A stretch of 44,429 nt of DNA from Candidatus Competibacter sp. (GTDB lineage: Bacteria; Pseudomonadota; Gammaproteobacteria; Competibacterales; Competibacteraceae): positions 1-44,429 of the forward strand of contig JARSSH010000069.1 in assembly GCA_029624815.1 (NCBI GenBank). The letters are read 5' to 3'. Below the pieces are notes generated by a model. The model saw only the letters and a program-made list of their open reading frames with translations, was not told where the DNA came from and ran no database searches. Positions 18,031-27,560 of this stretch are shown here, one piece after another (positions within the stretch are counted from its first letter, which is position 1; each line of letters begins with the position of its first letter). The position numbers and the translations under genes were made by a program.

Positions 18031-19794
18031 TCAGATCCGGCTTCCTTCGCTGTTTTCCAGCGTGGATAGATCACCCGGAGGCAGCTTCAACTCCCGGGCG
18101 CGCAGCAACCGGCGCATGATTTTTCCGCTACGGGTTTTGGGGAGATCGGTCATGAACTCCAGCTCACGCGGCGCCACCGCCGGTCCCAGTCGGGTGCGCG
18201 CAAAACCGAGCAGTTCCCGGCGTAGCGTGTCGTCGGGCGCATGCCCGGGCTTAAGCGCCACGAAAACCTTAACGATTTGGCCGGCGACATCGTCCGGTTT
18301 GCCGATCATGCCGGCCTCGGCCACCGCCGGGTGTCCCATGAGCACATTTTCCACCTCGAACGGCCCGATCAGGTGCCCGGAAGTCTTGATCATGTCGTCG
18401 GCGCGGCCCAGGAACCAGAAGTAGCCGTCGGCGTCCCGAGTGGCCAAATCGCCGCTTAAATACCAGTCGGCGGCGAAACATTCGCGGTAGCGTTCATCAT
18501 CTTCCAGGTAGCCGCGGAACATGGAGGGCCAGCCCGCTCGCAGGGCCAGCTCGCCTTCCTCACCCGGTTCCAGCAGATCCACGCCGCCGTCCGTTCGCCG
18601 CCGGACGATGGCGGCTTCGATGCCCGGTAGCGGCCGGCCCATGGAGCCGGGTCGGATGTCTTGGCCACGGGTGTTGGCGATCATGATCGCCCCAGTTTCG
18701 GTTTGCCACCAGGTGTCGTGGAACGGTTGGCCCAGCGTTTCCAGGCCCCAGACCACGCCTTCGGGGTTCAGCGGCTCGCCGACGCTGGCCATGAAACGCA
18801 ACGCGCTCACATCGTATCCGCGGGCGGCGTCGGCGCCAGCCTTCATCAACATGCGAATCGCGGTCGGGGCGGTGTACCAGACGTTGACCCGCTCCCGTTC
18901 GAGAATGGTGTACCAGCGGCGGACGTCGAATTCGGCCTCGTCGATCACCAGAGTCGCCCCATTGGTCAGCGGGGCGATAATGCCGTAGGACACGCCTGTT
19001 ACCCAGCCGGGGTCCGCCGTGCACCAATAGATATCCCCAGGCCGCAGATCCAGCACCCAGCGACCGGTCAGGCGATGGGCGGCCACGGCGTCGTGGACGT
19101 GCACCGCGCCTTTGGGGGTGCCGGTGGTGCCGCTGGTGAAATGCAGCAGCGCTGGGTCTTCCGGCAGGGTGGCGGGCGGTGCTCGCCGGTCCGATTCGGT
19201 CTCCATAAGGGCGTGAAAGGAACGAACACCCGATTCGCCGTCGCCGCCGTCGGCCAGCAATACGTGCTCCAGATCGGGTAGTTGCGCGCGCTGCGGCTGG
19301 ATCTTGCGCTGGTAAAGCAGCGAGGTGGTCAGCAGCAACCGTGCCCGACTTTTGAGTAGGCGCACCCGCACCGGTTCCGGGCCGAACGCGGAAAACAGCG
19401 GGCAGAACACCGCACCGGCCTTCAGGGTTCCCAGCGCCGTCACATACAGCTCGGGGATGCGGCCGGCCAGCACGCAGACGCGATCGCCCTTGCCGATGCC
19501 GAGCCGTTCCAGCAGGTTGGCGAAGCGATTGCTCAAGCCGGCCAGTTCGGAATAGGAATACTCCCGCCGTTCGTCGTTTTTGCCCAGCCAGCGCAGCGCC
19601 ACGGTTTCGCCCAGGCCAGCCTGGATCTGGCGATCCACTGCCTCGTAGGCGATATTCAAGCCACCGCCGGGTAAGCCCGCCAGTTCGGCTCGGGCGGCCT
19701 TCCAGGAGAAGCCGGCCCGCACCGCCTCTTCGTCGATCAAATTGGGCGCCGGTTCGCCGGGCGCCGGACTCTTGCATATCGTCGTCCAAGCCAT
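18031..19794 (-). CDS. acsA: AMP-forming acetyl-CoA synthetase-like enzyme
   Basis: 587 residues of the ANL (AMP-binding) family, most like the AcsA-type acetate-CoA ligases of Bacillus. It has the P-loop-like [13 protein letters not shown] (about residue 219), the [10 protein letters not shown] and [10 protein letters not shown] motifs that line the acyl/AMP pocket, and a C-terminal domain with the catalytic lysine in [10 protein letters not shown] (about residue 558). The expected reaction is acetate (or a short acyl acid) + ATP + CoA to acyl-CoA + AMP + PPi. That C-terminal lysine is the known target of Pat-type acetyltransferases, and such a gene lies divergently next door. GAGG lies upstream of ATG 19794. 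The true substrate could be propionate or another short acid. Confidence 0.88.
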   Translation of the reverse strand: MAWTTICKSPAPGEPAPNLIDEEAVRAGFSWKAARAELAGLPGGGLNIAYEAVDRQIQAGLGETVALRWLGKNDERREYSYSELAGLSNRFANLLERLGIGKGDRVCVLAGRIPELYVTALGTLKAGAVFCPLFSAFGPEPVRVRLLKSRARLLLTTSLLYQRKIQPQRAQLPDLEHVLLADGGDGESGVRSFHALMETESDRRAPPATLPEDPALLHFTSGTTGTPKGAVHVHDAVAAHRLTGRWVLDLRPGDIYWCTADPGWVTGVSYGIIAPLTNGATLVIDEAEFDVRRWYTILERERVNVWYTAPTAIRMLMKAGADAARGYDVSALRFMASVGEPLNPEGVVWGLETLGQPFHDTWWQTETGAIMIANTRGQDIRPGSMGRPLPGIEAAIVRRRTDGGVDLLEPGEEGELALRAGWPSMFRGYLEDDERYRECFAADWYLSGDLATRDADGYFWFLGRADDMIKTSGHLIGPFEVENVLMGHPAVAEAGMIGKPDDVAGQIVKVFVALKPGHAPDDTLRRELLGFARTRLGPAVAPRELEFMTDLPKTRSGKIMRRLLRARELKLPPGDLSTLENSEGSRI

Positions 19795-19951
19795 GCCGAT
19801 TGCCTCTGAAAGATTTGAGCTTCAGGTGGGTCCAATTGTAGGGAAAATCCATGGCGCCGGTATGGAAAGCAGATCCGCGACAAGGCCCAGGCCGGGAGGA
19901 ATCGCGTTACCATATCCGCATTCCGGTTCATCTATCGCGCGAGGCGATTTC

Positions 19952-22648
19952 ATGACCATTCGCAATCTCGAGTACCTGTTCAAACCGCGCTCCATCGCCG
20001 TCATCGGTCGGGGCAAGCAGGCGGGCGATTTTGATGCCACCGTGGAATTCAATTTGATCGAGGGTGGGTTCAAGGGGCCGGTGATGCCGGTCAACCCGGA
20101 CCAGCAGGCCGTTTCCGGCGTGCTGGCCTACAAGGATGTCGGTAGCTTGCCGCTGGCGCCGGATCTGGCCATTCTGACCACTCCGATCGAAGAGGCGCCG
20201 GAGCTGATCGATCAGTTGGGCGCTTGGGGAACCAAGGCGGTGCTGCTGCTCAGCCGGGAAATTTTGCAGGATCATCGTGGCGCCAAGGCGGCGTTGCTCG
20301 GTCCGGAGATCTCTCGCAAGTATGTGGATGAGGGCGAGAGCCTGAAGCAGAAAATACTGGCCGCCGCCAAGCCGTATCTGCTCCGGGTCATGGGTCCGGA
20401 CCATCTCGGCTATGCGGTGCCAGCGACCAACGTCAACGCCAGCTTGAGCGCTACCCGGCCCTTGTCGGGCCACATTGCCTTGCTCTGCCAGTCCGCCGCG
20501 GTGATGCGCAGCCTACTCGATTGGGCTACCAGTCGCGACATTGGTTTCTCCCATGTGATCTCGGTGGGTATGCGCTGGGATGTGGATTTCGGTGACTTGC
20601 TGGATTACCTGCTGCGAGACTCTCGGACCCGCGCCATCCTGATGTACATGGAAAATACCCGCAACCGCCGCAAGTTTGTCTCCGCCGCCCGCGCCGCCGC
20701 TCGCGTCAAGCCGGTCATCGTGCTCAAGCCGCGCGATTTTCGGACCGGGCCAGTCGAGGATGCCGTGTACGATGCCGTATTTCAGCGGGCCGGCATTCTG
20801 CGGGTGGACCATATCGAGCAATTGTTCGGCGCCGCCGAAACCCTCGCCACCGCCAAGCCGGTTTACAGCAACCGCCTCACCATTCTCAGCAACAGCTACA
20901 GCCTGGCCTTGATGACCAGCGATACGCTGCTGCGCCACGGCGGCCATCTGGCCCAGATCGGTGAAGAGACCCGCGAACAGGTGGCGCGCGCCTGTCGACC
21001 CGACTATCCGATCGAGAATCCGGTCGATCTGGGCGACATGGCCGGCGCCGAAGCGTATGGCAAGGCACTGGATTTGTTGTTGAAGGAGCCGGGCACCGAC
21101 GGGGTGCTGGTGTTGCACGCTCCCTCCTCGATGGATCGCTCGATGGAAAGCGCGAGAGCCCTGGTCGAGCGGGCCGGCGGCCGGCGGCTGATCATGACCT
21201 GCTGGATCGGCGAGTCGTCGGTGCAATCGGCGCGCGATCTGTTCAAGTCCGCGCATATTCCCACCTATCAGGCTCCCGGCGAAGCGGTGGAAGCCTTCAT
21301 GCGCCTGGCCCAGCACCGGCGCAATCAGGAACTGCTGATGGAGACTCCGCCCTCGATTCCGGAGGAGTTCACCCCCGATCCCGAGATCGCCCGCCGTATC
21401 ATCCAGATCGCCCTGACCGCTGGCCGGCGTCGGCTGAACGCTTACGAGGCCAGCCAGATTTTGAGCGCCTACGAAATCCCGGTGACACCCCTCTATTTTG
21501 CCTCCACGCCGGAAGCGGCCAGCGAGCTGGCCCTGGAGTTGAAGGTTCCCGTGGCGCTCAAGATCCTTTCGCCCGACATCGCCAGTAAATCCGAAGTAGG
21601 CGGCGTGACCTTTGGTCTGAACAACCCATTGGCGGTGTTGGTCGCCGCCAGCGACATGTTGGCGCGGGTGCGCGAGCTCGCCCCCGAGGCGGTAATCGAC
21701 GGTTTCGCGGTACAGCCGATGCTATCCCGGCACAGCGCCTACGAACTGATGATCGGGGTGCGCACCGGCCGTCGCTTCGGGCCGGTCATCCTTTTTGGTC
21801 ACGGCGGCACCGAAGCCGAAGTGATCGACGATGTGGCCTACGCATTGCCGCCCTTGAACATGCAACTGGCGCGCGATCTGATGTCACGCACCCGCTTGTA
21901 CCGCCAGCTTCGCGGCAACCGCGGCCGGCCGGTCGACCTGGATGAAATCGCCCTGACCCTGATCAAGGTTTCCCAGATGGTGGTGGATCTGGCTGAAGTG
22001 GTGGAGATGGACATCAACCCGCTCTGGGTCAAGCGTGACGGTTTACTGGCGCTGGACGCCAATGTGCGGATCGAGCCAGTCGAGCCAGCCACCGTCGGCC
22101 AGCGGCTGGCGATCTTGCCTTATCCGAAAGAGATGGAGAGATTCTACGAATTGCCCGATGGCCGCAGATTTCTGATGCGGCCGATCCTGCCCGAGGACGA
22201 GCCACAGATTATCGATATGGTGCGGCGGATGCCGGCCGAGGACGTGCGGATGCGCTTCTTCCAGCCGATACGCGAATTGTCGCACGATATGGCCGCCCGT
22301 TTGACTCAGCTCGACTACAACCGGGAGATGGCGATCGCCATGACCGAACCCGATGGTGTGCCGGGAAAAGCCAAGATCTGGGGTGTGGTGCGCTGCAACG
22401 CCGACCCGGACATGGAAAAGGCCGAATATTCAATTTTGGTGGATCGGACCATGACCGGAATCGGATTGGGGCCGATGCTGATGCGCTACATCATCCAGTA
22501 CGCCAAAAAGCTCGGCATCAAGGAGTTGTATGGGGAGGTATTGCGAGAGAACGAGGCGATGCTTCGTCTTAATCGGGCGCTCAATTTCAAGATCCAGGCC
22601 ACGATGGACGATCCTGGGGTCTTGCATGTGTCCTTGCCGCTGAACTGA
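19952..22648 (+). CDS. Pat/PatZ-type protein lysine acetyltransferase
   Basis: 898 residues with the layout of PatZ (YfiQ). An N-terminal CoA-binding Rossmann domain (FKPRSIAVIGRGKQAGDF), succinyl-CoA-ligase-like domains and an ATP-grasp domain (about 490-710, with VALKILSPDIASKSEVGGV) together resemble an NDP-forming acyl-CoA synthetase. A C-terminal GNAT domain follows (from about 735; EYSILVDRTMTGIGLGPML is the acetyl-CoA-binding part). Members acetylate and inactivate acetyl-CoA synthetase; the synthetase-like part is usually regulatory. Divergence from the acsA-like gene, across 157 bases, supports that pairing here. ATG 19952 was chosen for its GAGG box and the family N-terminus; the frame is open further upstream. 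Confidence 0.88.
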   Translation: MTIRNLEYLFKPRSIAVIGRGKQAGDFDATVEFNLIEGGFKGPVMPVNPDQQAVSGVLAYKDVGSLPLAPDLAILTTPIEEAPELIDQLGAWGTKAVLLLSREILQDHRGAKAALLGPEISRKYVDEGESLKQKILAAAKPYLLRVMGPDHLGYAVPATNVNASLSATRPLSGHIALLCQSAAVMRSLLDWATSRDIGFSHVISVGMRWDVDFGDLLDYLLRDSRTRAILMYMENTRNRRKFVSAARAAARVKPVIVLKPRDFRTGPVEDAVYDAVFQRAGILRVDHIEQLFGAAETLATAKPVYSNRLTILSNSYSLALMTSDTLLRHGGHLAQIGEETREQVARACRPDYPIENPVDLGDMAGAEAYGKALDLLLKEPGTDGVLVLHAPSSMDRSMESARALVERAGGRRLIMTCWIGESSVQSARDLFKSAHIPTYQAPGEAVEAFMRLAQHRRNQELLMETPPSIPEEFTPDPEIARRIIQIALTAGRRRLNAYEASQILSAYEIPVTPLYFASTPEAASELALELKVPVALKILSPDIASKSEVGGVTFGLNNPLAVLVAASDMLARVRELAPEAVIDGFAVQPMLSRHSAYELMIGVRTGRRFGPVILFGHGGTEAEVIDDVAYALPPLNMQLARDLMSRTRLYRQLRGNRGRPVDLDEIALTLIKVSQMVVDLAEVVEMDINPLWVKRDGLLALDANVRIEPVEPATVGQRLAILPYPKEMERFYELPDGRRFLMRPILPEDEPQIIDMVRRMPAEDVRMRFFQPIRELSHDMAARLTQLDYNREMAIAMTEPDGVPGKAKIWGVVRCNADPDMEKAEYSILVDRTMTGIGLGPMLMRYIIQYAKKLGIKELYGEVLRENEAMLRLNRALNFKIQATMDDPGVLHVSLPLN

Positions 22649-22754
22649 GAACCGAGCGTGCTCCGGTCATGTCGGTCGTGAACCGAGAACGGTTGTGCCT
22701 TGGCTGTTCCAAGTAATCAGATGTGCTTGGCGATGATTTTAAAAGGAGGCGATC

Positions 22755-23507
22755 ATGCTTTTTCGGCAACTGTTCGAGCCGGTGTCCTACACCTATACCT
22801 ACCTGTTGGGTTGTCCGGTCACCGGCGAATGCGCCCTGATCGATCCCGTGATCGAAACCGCGGAACGCGATCTGGCGGTAATTCGAGATTTGGGATTACG
22901 CCTGGCCTGGACCATCGAAACCCACGTTCACGCCGATCATCTGAGCGGTGCGCTCAAGCTCAAACATCTGGCTGGCAGCCGGATCGCTTATCCGGCGATG
23001 GATGAACTGCCTTGCGCCGATCTCGGCCTGCGCGAGGGCGAGCCGCTACGGATCGGCCGGATCGCATTGCACCCGCTGTTCACGCCGGGCCATACCGGCG
23101 CCCATCATTGCTACATGGTGGACGGCGGCGTCCATCGCTTGCTGTTCTCCGGCGACGCCCTCCTGATCGACGGCTGCGGGCGCACCGATTTTCAGTCCGG
23201 CGATCCGGTGGCGCTGTATCGCAGCATTCGCGACAAACTGTTCGTGCTGCCGGACGAGACGCTGGTGTATCCGGGCCACGACTACGACGGACGGTTCGTG
23301 TCGTCCATCGCCCAGGAAAAGGCGCGCAACCCGAGGCTGGGCGGCGGCAGGAGTCTGGAGCGGTTCGTGGCGATCATGAACGGCCTCGACCTGCCCAATC
23401 CGAAGAAAATGGCGTTCGCGGTGCCCGGCAACCAGCTCTGCGGCCAGTGTCCGCCGAACGTGCCGGACGCATTGCGGGCGCCCTGCCAGTTCGGCGATCA
23501 GGGCTGA
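22755..23507 (+). CDS. Persulfide dioxygenase (ETHE1/SdoA-like)
   Basis: 250-residue metallo-beta-lactamase-fold protein. The motif THVHADH (His57, His59, Asp61, His62), a TPGHTGAHH segment, the SGDALLIDGCGRTDFQSGDP stretch and YPGHDYDGR are the ETHE1-type persulfide dioxygenase signature. That family uses one iron to oxidise glutathione persulfide to glutathione and sulfite. An excellent AAAAGGAGG ribosome binding site precedes ATG. mobA starts 20 bases after the stop, suggesting one transcript. No rhodanese or sulfide:quinone oxidoreductase is adjacent. Confidence 0.9.
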   Translation: MLFRQLFEPVSYTYTYLLGCPVTGECALIDPVIETAERDLAVIRDLGLRLAWTIETHVHADHLSGALKLKHLAGSRIAYPAMDELPCADLGLREGEPLRIGRIALHPLFTPGHTGAHHCYMVDGGVHRLLFSGDALLIDGCGRTDFQSGDPVALYRSIRDKLFVLPDETLVYPGHDYDGRFVSSIAQEKARNPRLGGGRSLERFVAIMNGLDLPNPKKMAFAVPGNQLCGQCPPNVPDALRAPCQFGDQG

Positions 23508-23526
23508 GCCGGACCGGTCCCGGCGG

Positions 23527-24123
23527 ATGGCCGTGAATCCTCGAATCGCGGTGACGGGAGTCCTTCTGGCCGGCGGACGCGCCGAGCGAATGGGCGGCCG
23601 GGACAAGGGTTTGCTGCCGCTGGGCGGCGAACCGCTGATCGCGCACGGGGTTCGCCGGTTACGGCCGCAAGTCGCCGAGCTGTTGATCAGCGCCAACCGC
23701 AATCAGGATGTCTATCGAGCCTATGGCTGTCGGGTCGTCGGCGACGATCCAGACCTCCGCTTCCGGGGACCGCTGGCCGGCGTGCTGGCGGCGCTGCGCG
23801 CGGCCGAGACGCCGTATCTGCTGACCGCGCCTTGCGATTCCCCGTTGCTGCCGGCCGACTACGCGCGGCGGATGCTGGGAGCGCTGGAGCGGGAACAAGC
23901 CACGGTCGGCGTGGCGTATGGGGAGGGATGCTGGCAACCGGTATTTGCCTTGTTGCCGGTGACGCTGCGGGACGATCTGGCCGTCTGGCTGGCGGCGGGC
24001 GCGGGGGGCATGGGCCGCTGGCTGCGCCGGCACCGGCCGGCGCGGGTCGATTTTGCCGACTGGTCGATGTCGTTTCGCAATGTCAACACGCCGGAGGAAC
24101 TGGCGCGGCTGGACATGCGTTGA
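23527..24123 (+). CDS. mobA: Molybdenum cofactor guanylyltransferase
   Basis: MobA transfers GMP from GTP to Mo-molybdopterin, giving the MGD cofactor needed by DMSO-reductase-family enzymes such as NarG. 198 residues of nucleotidyltransferase fold. The GTP-binding N-terminus is GVLLAGGRAERMGGRDKG, followed by RGPLAGVLAAL and a metal-binding APCDSPLLP. The end, NVNTPEELARL, is typical. It sits upstream of the nar genes, with mobB at their far end, which ties it to nitrate reductase maturation. Confidence 0.95.
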   Translation: MAVNPRIAVTGVLLAGGRAERMGGRDKGLLPLGGEPLIAHGVRRLRPQVAELLISANRNQDVYRAYGCRVVGDDPDLRFRGPLAGVLAALRAAETPYLLTAPCDSPLLPADYARRMLGALEREQATVGVAYGEGCWQPVFALLPVTLRDDLAVWLAAGAGGMGRWLRRHRPARVDFADWSMSFRNVNTPEELARLDMR

Positions 24124-24161
24124 GGTTGCTGTTGGGTTGACATCGTTAACGAGGGCATCGT

Positions 24162-24668
24162 ATGGAAAAAATGAACCCTACTGAGTTTACCGCCTCGATC
24201 ACGGGCGCGTTTGTCGGCACGCTCGCGGCATCGTTCTTTTCTTTTATGATCTTGGAGACCGAGCAGTTGCCGGTCATTCTGGCTTCCACTGGGGCATCGG
24301 CCATGTTGCTGTTTGGTTTTCCGCATAGTCCGGTATCGCAACCCTGGAACCTGGTTGGCGGACATGTCGTCTCCGCCGTCATTGGGGTCGGCTGTCATAA
24401 GTTGATACCGAACGCACTGCTGGCTTCCGCTATCGCCATACCGGCGGCCATGATATTGATGCACCTGCTGCGCTGCATGCATCCGCCAGGCGGCGCCACC
24501 GCCATCACGGCGATCATTGGTGGCGAAGCTGTCCACAAATTGGGATTCGCCTTCGTGGTGGTTCCGGTTTTCATTAACGCGATCATACTGTTATCGGTAG
24601 CGATGAGCGTCGGTACGTTTCGACAAAAAAATCCTTTCGATATCAATGCTAAAACCTGGATTGAGTAG
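24162..24668 (+). CDS. HPP-family integral membrane protein
   Basis: 168 residues, four to five predicted membrane helices, with the family signature HPPGGATA in CMHPPGGATAITAIIGG. GAGGG precedes ATG. HPP proteins in plant chloroplasts and cyanobacteria have been reported to transport nitrite, so its place between mobA and narL makes nitrite transport a reasonable guess, not a demonstrated role. It converges on narL. Confidence 0.85.
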   Translation: MEKMNPTEFTASITGAFVGTLAASFFSFMILETEQLPVILASTGASAMLLFGFPHSPVSQPWNLVGGHVVSAVIGVGCHKLIPNALLASAIAIPAAMILMHLLRCMHPPGGATAITAIIGGEAVHKLGFAFVVVPVFINAIILLSVAMSVGTFRQKNPFDINAKTWIE

Positions 24669-24724
24669 CGATTTGACCTGTCGGGCCAATCGTCGCCGTT
24701 ATCCCGTTTTCGCGATATTCGCTG

Positions 24725-25375
24725 CTAGGCGCGGAACCCATGCTTGACCGCCCAAACCGCCGCCTCGACCCGCGAAACCAGATCGAGTTTGCGCAGCAGA
24801 TGCTTGACGTGAACTTTCACCGTGCCTTCGGTGATCTTTAACTTGCGGGCAATGAGCTTGTTGCTGCAACCAGCGGCAATCAGCGAGAGAATTTCCCGCT
24901 CCCGCTCGGTAAGCTTGACACTGTCGAGGGGTTTTGGCTGGCTCTCGTGCCGCAGGGCGTCGGCCAGAATCGCGGCCACCCGCTCGCCCAGCGCGATGCG
25001 GCCCAGCGCGGCGGCTTTCAGGCTGTGCAGCACCTCCTCCGGTTCCATGTCCTTGAGCAGATAGCCGTCGGCGCCGAGCCGTAGCGCCGCCACCACGTCG
25101 TCCTCGCTGTCGGAGACGGTGAGGATGATCACCCGCGTATCCAGATCGGCGGCCTTGAGGGCTTTCAGCGCCTCCATGCCGCTCAGGCCGCGCATGTTCA
25201 GGTCGAGCAGAATCAAATCCGGCCGCAGGCGATGGGCCAGCTCCACGCACTGTTGACCGTCGCCGGTCTCGCCGACCAAGCGCAAGGAGGGCTCCATGGC
25301 GATCAGTTGCAAAATCCCCTTGCGCATGAGCGGGTGGTCGTCGACGACCAGAATGGTTTGGACTTCGTCAAGCAT
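24725..25375 (-). CDS. narL: Nitrate/nitrite response regulator NarL
   Basis: 216 residues. The receiver domain has acidic residues Asp12/Asp13, phosphoacceptor Asp58 (LILLDLNMRG) and a lysine in YLLKDMEP. The C-terminal LuxR-type helix-turn-helix is LTEREREILSLIAAGCSNKL...ITEGTVKVHVKHLLRKL. Phosphorylated NarL binds TACYYMT heptamers, and a 7-2-7 palindrome of such heptamers lies at 27433. The ATG overlaps the narX stop by 8 bases, so the pair is translationally coupled. Confidence 0.95.
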   Translation of the reverse strand: MLDEVQTILVVDDHPLMRKGILQLIAMEPSLRLVGETGDGQQCVELAHRLRPDLILLDLNMRGLSGMEALKALKAADLDTRVIILTVSDSEDDVVAALRLGADGYLLKDMEPEEVLHSLKAAALGRIALGERVAAILADALRHESQPKPLDSVKLTEREREILSLIAAGCSNKLIARKLKITEGTVKVHVKHLLRKLDLVSRVEAAVWAVKHGFRA

Positions 25376-27263
25376 AACGAGCCTCGTCGCATGGCTGGCC
25401 GGCGCTGACGGTGGGGCGCTGGCGAGCGGCGGGCAGGAACCTCAGCTGCACTCGCAGGCCGCGGCCAGGTTGGGAATGAAGGCTCAGCAGGCCGCCCATC
25501 TGGGCGGCTCGTTCCCGCATGATGTTCAAGCCGAAGTGGTTTTCCCGGTTGGCTTCAGCCGGTAGCCCGACGCCGTCGTCGTCGATGTCGATGGCTGCCT
25601 CGCCCTCGTGCGTGCCGTGCAGCCGTACCGAAATCCGTTTGGCTCGGGCGTGCTTGACAGCGTTGTTCAGCGCCTCCCGAACGATCTGCATGACATGAAT
25701 CTGTTCGTTCGGATCGAGCGCGCAGTTCCAGCCGCCATGATCCAGTTCGATCGGCAGTTGGCCGCGATGACTGAATTCCCGCACCACTTCGCGCAGACTG
25801 TCTTCGAGCCGGGGATGTTCCATCTTCAGGCGGAAGGTGGCGATCAGTTCCCGCAGTTGCCGGTACGCGCCGTTAAGACCCTCGCGCAGTTCGGCGACGA
25901 TGTCGCGCGCTTGCTCGGCGGTTTCCTTGCCGCCCGCCAGCAGTTGCAGGCGGCCAACCTGGATTTTTAGATAAGACAGCGATTGCGCCAGCGAATCGTG
26001 CAATTCGCGGGCGATAACCGCGCGTTCCTCCAACAGCGCCAGCCGGCGGCGGTGCTCGATCTGTTCGTTGGCCCGCAGCGCGGCGGCGATGTTGCGCGCC
26101 ACCGCTTCCAACAGCGGCAGTTGCCAGGCGGCGGCCGTTTCCAGACCGGGATTACGGACGATGAGAACCCCGAACTGCCGTTCCTGGACCTTGATCGGGA
26201 TGGAAAACAGCCCGTGGTCGGTATCCAGCGGATGGGTGGCGCCACTACCCAGACAGGGGTTGCAATTCGGCCGACCGCAAAACGCCGGACGACTGGCTGG
26301 TCGTGGCTGGGCGGTAAAGATCCGACTGGTCTGGCGGGTGGTGGGATCGATCAGGCACAGCATGACCGAGCCCATGCCGGTCAGCTTTTCGATCTCCGCC
26401 AGTAGCGCTTGGTGGTCCGCATCGTCCAGGGCCGATTCGCCGAGCCGTCTGGCGGTGTGGTAGAGCAGTTCCAGCGAGCGGTTGCTGACCCGCAGCGCCT
26501 GGGTTTGCCGCTCGACCCGCGCCTCCAGATCGGCGTACATCGCCGACAGGTCGGTCGCCATCAGGTTGAAGGCGTGACCCAGCATCCCCAGCTCATCGTT
26601 GCCGACATGGCTGGCGCGCACCGTCAGGTCGCCGCTCCGGGCCTTGCGCGCCACGTCCACCAGATCGCGCAGCGGCATGACCACGCCGCTGTCCAGTTGG
26701 TACATGGCGGCGAAAATCAGCACCAGGATTAAGAACAGGGCCATGCCCTGCACCAGCCGCAGCAGCAGGATTTTCGCCTCGGTATCCTGCTCCAGCAGCA
26801 TGACGAAGGCATCCAGCTTGGCGACGAATTCATCCACCTGCCGCAAATAGGTCGCGGAGGGCGAGTTGTCCGTCACGGAGGTTTCCAGGATGGGCCGCAG
26901 GTCGTCATGCCAGGACGCCTCGATGGCTTTGAGCGTCCGGTTTTTGGAATCCCCCGTCGCCGGGGAAATCGCGCCGGTTTCCCAGAGATGATCCATGCGG
27001 CGTTCGAACTGGTCGATTTCCCGGGCCACGTCCCCGGCATGTTGGGTATCGGCGCCGTGGGAGTTCTGTAAACGAGTGGCGATACGGTAGGACTGCATGC
27101 GCAGGGAGCCGGCCAGGTTGATGGCGGCGGCGTCGCCCTTGCTGGATTCGGCGATGAACACCGAACTGACCATGCTCAGCAGCGCCAGCAGCACGATGCC
27201 GCCCATGGTCAAGCCGTTGCGGAAAATGATGGATTCGTTGTGTTTCACGGAAGGTTTTCTCAT
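25368..27263 (-). CDS. narX: Nitrate/nitrite sensor kinase NarX
   Basis: 631 residues from ATG 27263. TM1 (about 18-38) is followed by the periplasmic ligand-binding P-box at 49-62 (NLAGSLRMQSYRIA), almost identical to the E. coli NarX box. Then come TM2 (about 180-200), HAMP, a central GAF-like module with a cysteine cluster (FCGRPNCNPCLGSG), the HisKA_3 phosphoacceptor His422 (ARELHDSLAQSL) and an HATPase_c domain (DDDGVGLP). It phosphorylates NarL in response to nitrate. A GTG at 27350 would add 29 residues of unclear value. No strong ribosome binding site distinguishes the starts. Confidence 0.94.
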   Translation of the reverse strand: MRKPSVKHNESIIFRNGLTMGGIVLLALLSMVSSVFIAESSKGDAAAINLAGSLRMQSYRIATRLQNSHGADTQHAGDVAREIDQFERRMDHLWETGAISPATGDSKNRTLKAIEASWHDDLRPILETSVTDNSPSATYLRQVDEFVAKLDAFVMLLEQDTEAKILLLRLVQGMALFLILVLIFAAMYQLDSGVVMPLRDLVDVARKARSGDLTVRASHVGNDELGMLGHAFNLMATDLSAMYADLEARVERQTQALRVSNRSLELLYHTARRLGESALDDADHQALLAEIEKLTGMGSVMLCLIDPTTRQTSRIFTAQPRPASRPAFCGRPNCNPCLGSGATHPLDTDHGLFSIPIKVQERQFGVLIVRNPGLETAAAWQLPLLEAVARNIAAALRANEQIEHRRRLALLEERAVIARELHDSLAQSLSYLKIQVGRLQLLAGGKETAEQARDIVAELREGLNGAYRQLRELIATFRLKMEHPRLEDSLREVVREFSHRGQLPIELDHGGWNCALDPNEQIHVMQIVREALNNAVKHARAKRISVRLHGTHEGEAAIDIDDDGVGLPAEANRENHFGLNIMRERAAQMGGLLSLHSQPGRGLRVQLRFLPAARQRPTVSAGQPCDEARYA

Positions 27264-27560
27264 CGGTCGTCCGAACGAGTTGTTGCCCACGGCGGCGCGG
27301 AGGCACTGAAAATACGCAAGAGTATTGTGGATACCCCCACGGAATGACACAGGTGGGCAAACTATCCGCGCGGCAATCGGATAAATTTGGATAAATTAAA
27401 TAATAACAGTTGGTTACTGTGTGCCATGAACATACCTCCAAAGAGGTATTAAAGCAGCTAACAGGGCGGTTTTAAAGATAAAAACCGACGGTCAAACTCG
27501 GGAATTAAGCGCCGCGCGCGTCGTAATATCGCGCTTGCAGCAAAAAAAGCGAGGTCCACG
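27264..27560. promoter_or_regulatory. narX / narK divergent control region
   Basis: The 297-base gap between divergent narX and narK is AT-rich in its middle. It contains GGATAAAT twice (27379-27386 and 27389-27396), the NarL palindrome at 27433-27448, a CGGTTTT/AAAACCG hairpin near 27470-27492, and a GAGG ribosome binding site before narK. A clear FNR box (TTGAT-N4-ATCAA) was not found. Confidence 0.6.
27433..27448. promoter_or_regulatory. NarL 7-2-7 binding site
   Basis: TACCTCC-AA-AGAGGTA. The consensus is TACYYMT-N2-AKRRGTA; only the seventh base of the left heptamer deviates. It lies 113 bases before narK and 170 bases before narX, so NarL could control both. Confidence 0.72.

Noticed and set aside
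27387-27400. FNR box in the narX-narK gap (TTGGATAAATTAAA)
   Set aside because: Only 6 of 10 specified bases match TTGAT-N4-ATCAA, which is too weak in AT-rich DNA.
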